Origin: Anaerolineae bacterium
GTDB lineage: Bacteria; Chloroflexota; Anaerolineae; Aggregatilineales; Phototrophicaceae
Direction of reading: 5' to 3'
Assembly (NCBI GenBank): GCA_014379235.1
Contig: JACMMD010000235.1
Coordinates: 1-9,968 of the forward strand
Length of the DNA: 9,968 nt
Each line of letters opens with the position of its first letter. Within the stretch, counting starts at the first letter, position 1. Positions 1 through 6,336 of the stretch are shown here, piece after piece. The notes below the pieces were generated by a model. That model was not told where the DNA came from and did not search any database. It saw nothing but the letters and a program-made list of their open reading frames with translations. The position numbers were made by a program, and so were the translations under genes.

Positions 1-1260
1 ATAAATAGCTCCGAGTGTTGGAAACAGCCAACCGCCGATCAAAACATAGTGGAAATGCGCGACGACAAAATAAGTGTCGTGGGTTTGTAGATTAACAGGT
101 ACAGATGCCAGCAGCACCCCGCTTAAACCACCTAATACGAAGATAAGTAAGAAGCCGATTACGAACAGGAACGGCGGTTTGAAGTTCGGTCTACCACTGC
201 CAATGGTGGCAATGAAAGCGAAAATTTGAATGCCGCTGGGGATGGCGATCATCATACTTGCGCCAGTGAAAAACGAGAGCGAAAGCTCTGGCAGCCCCGT
301 CGCAAACATGTGATGAACCCACAATCCAAACGAGAGAAATCCGGTAGACACCAGCGAGATTACGATGAAGGTGTAGCCGATGAGCGCACGTCGTGCAAAC
401 ACCGTCACAATCGTAGCAGCGATACCTAACGGCGGTATGAAAATGATGTACACATCAGGATGCCCGAATATCCAGAAAATGTGCTGCCACAACAGCGGAT
501 CACCGTTCTGGTCGGGGTTAAAAAACTGCGTACCAATCGCCCGATCAAGTTCTAGCATGGTCGAGCCGACAATCAATGGTGTAAAGGCGAAGATAATCAT
601 CCAGCCTGTCACCATGATCGCCCACGCAAAAATGGGAATGCGGTTGATCGACATGCCCGGTGCGCGCATCTTGAAGAACGAAATAATCAGTTCAAACGCG
701 CCCGCAATCGCGGCGGTTTCCGCGACGTTCAATCCAAGCAGATAGAAATCAACACCGAGATCGGGTGAGTATTCTTTGTTCGTCATCGGCACATACGCGA
801 ACCAACCGCCATCGGGTACGGCGTCGATGAAAAAACCCGCGTAAAAGATCAATCCGCCGAAAAGAAATGTCCAGAACGTGAACGCCGCGAGGCGCGGGAA
901 CGGGAGTTCACGCGAACCGAGCATTTGTGGCAAGACCAGTGTGCCTATCCCTTCAATCATGGGGATTGCGACCAGAAACATCATGGTCGTGCCGTGCATG
1001 GTCATTAAACGGTTATAGAGTTCGGGGTCGAGAAAGGTGTTATTCGGTATAGCAAGCTGCGTTCGCATCAGCATCGCTTGAAAGCCACCTAACAGCAGGA
1101 AAAAAATCGACAGCCCGATCATACGGATGCCGATAGGCTGATTTTGTACCCCTCGCAGCAGCGCTTTTAAGCCCTTCGGGTCTTTCCACACACGTGAAAA
1201 GGTTTCTTCCGAGACAGGTTGGCTAAAATTTTCCCCGGAACTTGGCGAAATAGTCGTCAC
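1..1260 (-). CDS. ctaD: Cytochrome c oxidase subunit I (heme-copper oxidase), 3' end beyond window
   Basis: Catalytic membrane subunit of an aa3/caa3-type oxidase that reduces O2 with electrons from cytochrome c. The first 420 codons are visible and the frame stays open to base 1. I chose the GTG at 1258-1260: the other GTG, two bases upstream, is followed at once by TGA, and AGGAAA lies 5 bases before the chosen start. Visible motifs are MHGTTMMF (heme a His89), WQHIFWIFGHPDVY (CuB His267 and the cross-link Tyr271), VHHMFATG (CuB His316/317) and VAHFHYVL (heme a3 His402, heme a His404). By eye-alignment to Rhodobacter/Paracoccus subunit I, several proton-channel residues differ: Glu118 for the entrance Asp132, Ala125/126 for Asn139/140, Asp269 for Glu286 and Gln345 for the K-channel Lys362. 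It lies 11 bases after coxB and is almost certainly co-transcribed. Family assignment is very secure; the consequence of the substitutions is inference. Confidence 0.96.
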   Translation of the reverse strand, partial: MTTISPSSGENFSQPVSEETFSRVWKDPKGLKALLRGVQNQPIGIRMIGLSIFFLLLGGFQAMLMRTQLAIPNNTFLDPELYNRLMTMHGTTMMFLVAIPMIEGIGTLVLPQMLGSRELPFPRLAAFTFWTFLFGGLIFYAGFFIDAVPDGGWFAYVPMTNKEYSPDLGVDFYLLGLNVAETAAIAGAFELIISFFKMRAPGMSINRIPIFAWAIMVTGWMIIFAFTPLIVGSTMLELDRAIGTQFFNPDQNGDPLLWQHIFWIFGHPDVYIIFIPPLGIAATIVTVFARRALIGYTFIVISLVSTGFLSFGLWVHHMFATGLPELSLSFFTGASMMIAIPSGIQIFAFIATIGSGRPNFKPPFLFVIGFLLIFVLGGLSGVLLASVPVNLQTHDTYFVVAHFHYVLIGGWLFPTLGAIY

Positions 1261-1265
1261 ACGAA

Positions 1266-1271
1266 TTTCCT
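1266..1271 (-). promoter_or_regulatory. Ribosome binding site of ctaD
   Basis: AGGAAA on the minus strand lies directly after the coxB TAA stop and 5 bases before the GTG at 1258-1260. It supports GTG as the start of ctaD and tight translational linkage of the two oxidase genes. Confidence 0.6.
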
Positions 1272-2285
1272 TTATCGCAGGGTTTCTAAATAAGCCAATA
1301 ACGCCTGTAAATCATCACCTTCGATGTACATCGGCGGCATGAGATTGCCGGGTTTGATAGACTGCGGATCAATAATCCAGCCAGCAAGATTACCGAGTGT
1401 GTTCGGTACAGCCCCCGCCCCTATCGTGTCCCGACTGGCGATATGAGTTAGGTCAGGCCCGATGACACCGGACGCGTTCGTACCGCGAACGGTATGGCAG
1501 TAGACACACGCCGAGCCGAGGAAAATTTGCTGCCCGCGCAGGGTCACTTCATCTTGCGGACTCGGAGCAGGCTGCCGCTGTTGTTCAAGCCACTGTTCGA
1601 AATCCTCCGGTGGCTGCGCGATAACGCGGAACTGCATTTTGGCATGTTGTATACCACAGAGTTCGGCGCACATGCCGAGATAGTCGCCCGCCTCGTCAGT
1701 ATATAAATACATGCGATTGCTTCTACCGGGGATTAAGTCGGCTTTACCGTTAAGCGCAGGCACCCATAGGCTGTGAATAACATCAGCAGACGTGAGCCGC
1801 AGTTCAACCTGTGCGCCAGTGGGGATGTAAATTTCGTTTGCGGTAACAACGCTATGATCGGGGTAGCGAACTTCCCACCACCAGCGATGACCGATCACCT
1901 CGATTGTGAGGTCGGCACTGGCATTGGCCGGCGAGAGTTCCGCCAGAGTGACCAGATTAAAACCAAATACGATAGTTAAAATGATGATCGGAAGCGCAAT
2001 ACCATTGGCGATGATGAACAGTTGAGCGTTACGCGATGGAGGTTTCGTATCGGGCGTGTCGTTGGTAGTCGCTGCTCTACGGCGGAACAGCGCGATTAAG
2101 AATAAGATGATCACTTGTAGATAGACTACTGCTCCAACAATGAGCATGAATATCAACAAGTTGGCGATATGCTCCGCGCCTTCACCGTGTGGGTTTAAGA
2201 CAGAGGTCTCCGCATCACAGGCGGTAACGATAAGCAGCAAAAATATCCATAACAGGAAACGCGATCTTTTACGATCTATATTCAT
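1272..2285 (-). CDS. coxB: Cytochrome c oxidase subunit II with fused cytochrome c domain (caa3 type)
   Basis: Takes electrons from the donor side and passes them through heme c and the binuclear CuA centre to subunit I, on the outer face of the membrane. The 337-residue protein starts with a lipoprotein signal: Arg/Lys-rich N-terminus, hydrophobic stretch and lipobox-like IVTAC with Cys23. Two transmembrane helices follow (about 41-67 and 88-115). Then come the aromatic GHRWWWEVRY (132-141) and a CuA cupredoxin domain with His171, Cys206, Glu208, Cys210, His214 and Met217. The C-terminal domain carries CVYCH (260-264) for covalent heme c, with Met316 in NLMPPM as the likely distal ligand. 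The order and spacing match caa3-type subunit II. The ATG at 2283-2285 is preceded by a weak GGGGTG ribosome site. ctaD follows 11 bases downstream. No key ligand is missing. Confidence 0.97.
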   Translation of the reverse strand: MNIDRKRSRFLLWIFLLLIVTACDAETSVLNPHGEGAEHIANLLIFMLIVGAVVYLQVIILFLIALFRRRAATTNDTPDTKPPSRNAQLFIIANGIALPIIILTIVFGFNLVTLAELSPANASADLTIEVIGHRWWWEVRYPDHSVVTANEIYIPTGAQVELRLTSADVIHSLWVPALNGKADLIPGRSNRMYLYTDEAGDYLGMCAELCGIQHAKMQFRVIAQPPEDFEQWLEQQRQPAPSPQDEVTLRGQQIFLGSACVYCHTVRGTNASGVIGPDLTHIASRDTIGAGAVPNTLGNLAGWIIDPQSIKPGNLMPPMYIEGDDLQALLAYLETLR

Positions 2286-2398
2286 CTACACCCCACTCGT
2301 TCATACGAATGAAAATGCTTGACTGAACTGGAATATCAGCAACACTAGCGGTTTTCCTATGAAAGTGAATCCTGCCCTCTTAAGTGAATAAGAACGCG

Positions 2399-2426
2399 AT
2401 TACATTTCGCAACACAATTATCACAA
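2399..2426 (-). promoter_or_regulatory. Candidate sigma-70-like promoter for coxB-ctaD
   Basis: On the minus strand TTGTGA (2421-2426) and TGTAAT (2399-2404) are separated by 16 bases. They match the -35 and -10 consensus at 4 of 6 and 5 of 6 positions. Transcription would start near 2392, giving a leader of about 107 bases before coxB. This rests on consensus matching only, in an AT-rich stretch where chance matches are common. Confidence 0.3.
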
Positions 2427-2440
2427 CCAGAATGACACAC

Positions 2441-2457
2441 TACGAACATTTTTCGTA
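2441..2457. repeat. Inverted repeat TACGAA-N5-TTCGTA upstream of the coxB promoter candidate
   Basis: A perfect 6-base inverted repeat with a 5-base spacer lies just upstream of the candidate -35 box of coxB. A third copy of TACGAA occurs at 2304-2309, inside a smaller TTCAT/ATGAA inverted repeat close to the coxB start. The layout suits a regulator binding site, but in AT-rich DNA it may be chance. It does not read as a terminator for the minus-strand operon, because the T-run lies before the stem in that direction. Confidence 0.3.
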
Positions 2458-2576
2458 TAAAAAATCTCTAAATATTTTCAGGTTTGTTGTAATTTCTGTT
2501 TTATTTGCGTGATGAGTTGCCGGGTGAGTTTCCTAGCCACCGGACATCAAACAAAAGTTTGGGACAGAAACAGGTG

Positions 2577-2623
2577 CGGTGGGATCGAAGAGGGTTAACC
2601 GACGCTCAACGAAATCCCAACCG
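2577..2623. repeat. Bulged stem-loop 3' of the transporter operon
   Basis: CGGT-GGGAT (2577-2585) pairs with ATCCC-A-ACCG (2614-2623) around a 28-base loop, with one unpaired base. It lies about 60 bases after the last transporter gene. No T-run follows on the minus strand, so an intrinsic terminator is not supported. It could be an RNA-stabilising structure, or chance. Confidence 0.25.
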
Positions 2624-2681
2624 AGCCGAAAAACCTTGTTGACTTAGCCAACTTAACGATATCTTGATCGAAAAAGCGATG

Positions 2682-3461
2682 TTAATTTCCTCGCGCTGGA
2701 ATTGAGTCTAACAGCAGGCGCGTATAGGGATGCTGGGGCTGCTCGAAAACGCTCATGGTGCTGCCTGTTTCGACGACGCTGCCTGTTTGCATGACGTAAA
2801 CGCGCGTCGTCAGATAGCGTACCAGACTCAGATCGTGCGAGATAAACACGATGGTTAAGTCGCGGTCTTTTTGCAGCCGCCGCAGCAGGTTGAGAAGCTG
2901 CGCCTGCGCCGATTGGTCAATCGCTGAGGTAGGCTCATCGGCAATCAGCACCTTTGGATTGGGCGCTAATGCCCGCGCCACACTAACGCGCTGACGCTGG
3001 CCGCCTGAAAGAGATCGCGGGAACTGCTGCGCCTGATCGCTGCTGATACCCATCGCTTGCAGCAGGCGCAAGGCCTCGGTTTCAGCTTCCCGTCTCGATA
3101 GCCCTTGCCAGACGTGAACGGCTTCCGCGACGGCGTGAACGGCGCGCATTCGTGGGTTGAGCGATGAATAAGGGTCTTGGAAGATCATCTGCGCTTTCCA
3201 GCGCTCGCTTCTCGGCATCCGGTGATTGAGGTCTGGACTAAAGACCCGCGTACCTTCAATCGAGACTTCGCCTATCGTCGGTGTCTGCAAGCCAACCAGC
3301 ACCCGCGCTAGGGTCGTCTTGCCGCTGCCGCTCTCTCCAACAATGCCGACGGCCTCGCCGGATTGAACCACGAAGTTTACGTCGTGCAGAGCGTTGAAGG
3401 CATTCGCGCCATGTCCGAACTGTACGGTGATATTTTTTGCTTCGAGCAGGCTTGCGCTCAA
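2682..3461 (-). CDS. Peptide/nickel-type ABC transporter ATPase, second subunit (DppF/OppF/NikE-like)
   Basis: One of two nucleotide-binding subunits that power the importer encoded by the preceding genes; it acts on the cytoplasmic face of the membrane. All ATPase motifs are present in the 259 residues: Walker A GESGSGKT (42-49), Q-loop Gln95 in IFQDP, signature LSGGQ (151-155), Walker B VLIADE (171-176) and switch His209. The HPYTRLLLDSIP tail is typical of the Dpp/Opp branch. It is shorter than usual DppF/OppF (about 320 residues): it stops right after this tail and lacks the C-terminal oligopeptide-transporter extension with conserved Cys, so its size resembles NikE. The likely start is TTG at 3459-3461, overlapping the upstream TGA by four bases (TTGA). 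The D-loop region reads SAID rather than the common SALD. Substrate cannot be told from an ATPase. Confidence 0.93.
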   Translation of the reverse strand: MSASLLEAKNITVQFGHGANAFNALHDVNFVVQSGEAVGIVGESGSGKTTLARVLVGLQTPTIGEVSIEGTRVFSPDLNHRMPRSERWKAQMIFQDPYSSLNPRMRAVHAVAEAVHVWQGLSRREAETEALRLLQAMGISSDQAQQFPRSLSGGQRQRVSVARALAPNPKVLIADEPTSAIDQSAQAQLLNLLRRLQKDRDLTIVFISHDLSLVRYLTTRVYVMQTGSVVETGSTMSVFEQPQHPYTRLLLDSIPARGN

Positions 3462-4480
3462 TTCTCGATCCGATCTGCGTAAATACAGGCCGATAGCTGT
3501 CGCGCCACCGGAGCAAGTGCGGGCTGCTGGCCGTGCTGACAGGCATCGTCCCCTAACGGACAGCGCGGCCAGAACCGACAGCCTGCCGGCCAGTTACCCA
3601 CCGTCAGCGGGTCGCCGGAAATCGCTTCAATGTCCTGACCCGGCACCGCGCGATCTATCCTCGATGCGCGCAAACTTCGCGTATAAGGATGGCGCGAAGT
3701 GTTCACTAGCGCCTCGACTGTCCCACTTTCAATGGACGCGCCCGCATACATGACGACCATGCTTTCGCACATCTCTTCAATCACTGCGAGGTCATGCGAG
3801 ATGAGAATAAGCGCCATACCCAAGTCTTGACGTAGGCTTTTCAGCAAGTTCAAGATTTCTCGCTGCACGGTCACATCGAGGGCGGTAGTAGGTTCGTCGG
3901 CAACCAGTAGTTCGGGCTTCTGGGCAATCGCGGCGGCGATCATCACACGCTGGCGCATCCCGCCGGAAAGTTCCGGGGAACGGGCCTTCAGTACCTGTGG
4001 GGCCCGCGCAATATGTACCCGTTCCAGCAGTTCCAGAGCTTCGCGTTCGGCTTCGCGCTGCCCGATTGATTTGACCACGCGAATGGATTCGATCAACTGC
4101 GTACCAACTGTCAGCACGGGGTTAAGCCCGGCCAGCGAACTCTGAGGCACATAGCCGATATGACGACCTCGCACCTGCCGCCATGTGTGGTCGGGCGCGT
4201 TTGCCAGATCGTTACCATCAAACAGGAGTTTGCCCGACGTAATCACCGCGCTATGCCGGGACAGCGTACCGATCAATGCGCGGCACAACATCGTCTTGCC
4301 CGAACCGGACTCGCCTACGATGCCCATCGCTTGATTCGCGTTCAGCGTCACGTTTACACTGTCGATGACGGGCAGCAGCCCGCGTTTGGTGCGGAAGCTC
4401 ACTTTCAAATCCTCGACTTCAAGCAGCGGATTAGGCGCGGCAGTCGCAGTCATTTGCTGAAGGTTACTCTCTAAATCCAC
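3458..4480 (-). CDS. Peptide-type ABC transporter ATPase, first subunit (DppD/OppD-like)
   Basis: Partner ATPase of the importer, 340 residues, normal for DppD/OppD. Walker A GESGSGKT (56-63), Q-loop Gln113, signature LSGGM (171-175), Walker B LLVADE (191-196) and switch His229 are all visible. After HPYTRSL the C-terminal oligopeptide-transporter domain is present, with Cys301, Cys307, Cys314 and Cys332. In DppD-type proteins a comparable Cys set binds an iron-sulfur cluster, so one is plausible here. The GTG at 4478-4480 follows the permease stop TAG with no gap. An in-frame ATG ten codons in, before TATAAP, is an alternative start and would remove a poorly conserved N-terminus. The 3' end overlaps the next ATPase by four bases. 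Function as an ATPase is secure; substrate is unknown. Confidence 0.94.
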   Translation of the reverse strand: MDLESNLQQMTATAAPNPLLEVEDLKVSFRTKRGLLPVIDSVNVTLNANQAMGIVGESGSGKTMLCRALIGTLSRHSAVITSGKLLFDGNDLANAPDHTWRQVRGRHIGYVPQSSLAGLNPVLTVGTQLIESIRVVKSIGQREAEREALELLERVHIARAPQVLKARSPELSGGMRQRVMIAAAIAQKPELLVADEPTTALDVTVQREILNLLKSLRQDLGMALILISHDLAVIEEMCESMVVMYAGASIESGTVEALVNTSRHPYTRSLRASRIDRAVPGQDIEAISGDPLTVGNWPAGCRFWPRCPLGDDACQHGQQPALAPVARQLSACIYADRIEN

Positions 4481-5311
4481 CTACTTGTCCCCTCTGGACA
4501 TATTCACTACGCCCTCGGCCAGCAGCGCCACGCCAATCGCAGTCACAGACAGAACCAGACCGGGAAAGACGGTAATCCACCATTCTATCGTGATATACAG
4601 CCGCCCTTCGCTCATCATCGAACCCCATTCCGGCATCGGCGGGCGCACCCCCATGCCGAGAAAAGACAGCCCCGCGACGGTGACGATCACGATCACAAAA
4701 TCGCTCAGGCCATAGGCGAGGGTTGTCGAGTAAACGTTGGGGACAATGTGCCGTGCGAGAACGCGCAAAGGGGAATAACCGAGCACGAAAGTTGCATGGA
4801 TGAAATCCGCCTCACGTAGCGCAAGGGCGCGTGACCGGGCCAGCTTGGCATAGCGCGCCCAATTCGTCACGGCCAGCGCGACAATGATGCCTTCCACACC
4901 CTGCCCAAGCACCGAGATCATGGCGATTGCCAGCACGATCAGCGGGAACGCATTGATGCTGTCAACGACGACCATCCACAGCGAGCTAATGATAGGATTG
5001 CGCGTGGTGCCAACGATGGCCCCTATAAATGTGCCAATCAGCAGCGGGATGGCCACACCGACCAACGCGAGGATGATGTCAAGCTGTGCGGCTGCGAACG
5101 TGCGCGTGAAAATATCGCGGCCAAGCTGGTCTGTCCCGAAAAGATGCTCAGGGCTAGGCGCTGAAAGCGGCTCGCCTGCGCTAATGAGCGGGTCGTAGGG
5201 ACTGAGTAGCGGCACGGCGACACTCAGTAAGACGATCAGCAGCAGGATGCCGCCGCCTAAAATCCCCTCAATTGGAAGCTGGCGTAAGCTGGACAACTTA
5301 GCGATCCTCAC
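4481..5311 (-). CDS. ABC transporter permease, DppC/OppC family
   Basis: Second membrane subunit of the importer. The 276 residues begin with a single N-terminal helix (about 16-38), followed by the family's hallmark outer segment: LLSPYDPL, then HLFGTDQLGRDIF. After this come about five more helices. The cytoplasmic coupling loop that contacts the ATPase reads LREADFIHATFVLGYSPLRV, leading into RHIVPN. GLSFLGMGVRPPMPEWGSM near the C-terminus is also characteristic of DppC. The start is GTG (5309-5311), embedded in GTGA with the stop of the preceding permease, a typical coupled arrangement. The gene ends immediately before the DppD-like ATPase. Length and motifs are complete; I see no defect. 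Confidence 0.95.
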   Translation of the reverse strand: MRIAKLSSLRQLPIEGILGGGILLLIVLLSVAVPLLSPYDPLISAGEPLSAPSPEHLFGTDQLGRDIFTRTFAAAQLDIILALVGVAIPLLIGTFIGAIVGTTRNPIISSLWMVVVDSINAFPLIVLAIAMISVLGQGVEGIIVALAVTNWARYAKLARSRALALREADFIHATFVLGYSPLRVLARHIVPNVYSTTLAYGLSDFVIVIVTVAGLSFLGMGVRPPMPEWGSMMSEGRLYITIEWWITVFPGLVLSVTAIGVALLAEGVVNMSRGDK

Positions 5312-6267
5312 GACAGCTTCGTTCGCGGGTCAAGCCATCCACTGATGACATCGGACACGAAACTAACCAGAACGACAATAATGCCGAAGACCAAAAGAAT
5401 ACCCTGAACCATCGTGTAATCACGCCCTAACACGGCTTCAATCAGGGCCGTGCCAATACCGGGCAGGTTGAAGACCAACTCGACCACAACCGCCGCGCCG
5501 AGCAGCGCGCCGACCATATAGCCCACGAGGGCCATAGTCGGGGCTAACGATGGTCGCAGTAGATAGCGCCATACCAGAATACGTCTCGGCAGTCCGCGCA
5601 CGATGGCGCTCTCGACAAACTCCTGTTCAAGCGTGTCGGCAATCGAGCTTTGTAGCACACGCGCCAGAATCGGCACGAGTACACTGCACAACACAAACGC
5701 GGGCAGCCACAGATAGCGTAGATTGGCTGGAAAACCCGCTCGATAACCGGCCACGGGCGCAAGGCCAAGCGCGATGGAAAATAATAGAATCGCAACCACG
5801 CCGGAAAAGAAAACCGGAGTCGCCAGCGAAACCGAAGCAAAGACGCGGAACACATAGCCAAACCAACTGCGTTGATAAATCGCGGCCAGAACGCCCAACG
5901 GCAGCGCCATCAACAAGGCCATCACCACCGTGACGGCGATCAACCACAGAGTCACGGGCAGACGTATGGCCACCGTTTGTGAAACTGGCTGGCGCGTCAC
6001 AATCGATTTGCCGAGATCGCCTTGCAGCAAGCCGCTGGCGTAAGACATGAACTGTTCTAAAACCGTACCGTCCAGCCCAAGGAGTTCGCGGTACTGGCGG
6101 ACGCTTTCTTCGGTTGCCTGATCGCCCAACAGAATAGCAACGGGGTCGCCGGGGATAAAACGGATGAGCATAAAAGCCAGCACCATGATGCCAAACCCAA
6201 CCAGTAATGCTCGACCTAAGCTCCTCACGACGGAACTTCTCGTCAGGCGAGAGAATACGCTCCTCAA
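5308..6267 (-). CDS. ABC transporter permease, DppB/OppB family
   Basis: First membrane subunit of the importer, 319 residues. An N-terminal helix ends in the classic IRFIPGDPV (35-43), and LLGLDGTVLEQF with the LLQGDLGKS segment follows. Several transmembrane helices come next, then the coupling loop EFVESAIVRGLPRRIL (216-231). The family C-terminus is also present, including VFNLPGIGTALIEAV and RDYTMVQG. The open frame begins at TTG (6265-6267), but the best purine-rich sequence upstream (AAGGAT) is unusually far away. A GAGGAG lies just inside the proposed start, so translation might begin a few codons later, for example at the GTG before RSLGRALL. It sits 69 bases after the binding-protein gene, behind a strong hairpin, and overlaps the next permease by four bases. 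Confidence 0.94.
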   Translation of the reverse strand: MRSVFSRLTRSSVVRSLGRALLVGFGIMVLAFMLIRFIPGDPVAILLGDQATEESVRQYRELLGLDGTVLEQFMSYASGLLQGDLGKSIVTRQPVSQTVAIRLPVTLWLIAVTVVMALLMALPLGVLAAIYQRSWFGYVFRVFASVSLATPVFFSGVVAILLFSIALGLAPVAGYRAGFPANLRYLWLPAFVLCSVLVPILARVLQSSIADTLEQEFVESAIVRGLPRRILVWRYLLRPSLAPTMALVGYMVGALLGAAVVVELVFNLPGIGTALIEAVLGRDYTMVQGILLVFGIIVVLVSFVSDVISGWLDPRTKLS

Positions 6268-6294
6268 AATAGACGCCTATCCTTTTCAGAAAAC

Positions 6295-6326
6295 GAGTCG
6301 GGGCGAGGTACGCTTCGCCCCGACTC
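6295..6326 (-). terminator. Perfect 12-bp hairpin between binding-protein and permease genes
   Basis: GAGTCGGGGCGA pairs perfectly with TCGCCCCGACTC around an 8-base loop, and GTTTTCTG follows on the minus strand. It starts 10 bases after the binding-protein stop and ends 27 bases before the permease start. GC-rich stem plus short T-run suits a partial (leaky) terminator or a 3' stabilising structure. This would keep binding-protein mRNA in excess over permease mRNA, as is well known for binding-protein operons. Complementarity is seen directly; function is inferred. Confidence 0.7.
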
Positions 6327-6336
6327 TCGACACGAA

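Larger units (their letters stand above)
2286..2681. other. 396-base intergenic spacer, coxB leader and end of transporter operon
   Basis: No credible gene lies here. The part nearest coxB is AT-rich and holds a candidate promoter (2399-2426) and a TACGAA/TTCGTA inverted repeat (2441-2457). The part nearest the transporter is less AT-rich and holds a bulged stem (2577-2623) and small hairpins such as CAAAC-AAAA-GTTTG (2548-2561). I find no convincing intrinsic terminator with a T-run for the transporter operon, although one would be expected somewhere in this spacer. Confidence 0.6.

Noticed and set aside
380..745. 121-codon plus-strand open frame
   Set aside because: It lies antisense inside ctaD, where the minus-strand frame has unmistakable oxidase motifs; low-complexity composition and no recognisable domain.
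2577..2623. Possible tRNA or small RNA gene in the bulged stem region
   Set aside because: A short stretch resembles a T-loop, but there is no 7-bp acceptor stem, D-arm or anticodon arm in the right spacing.
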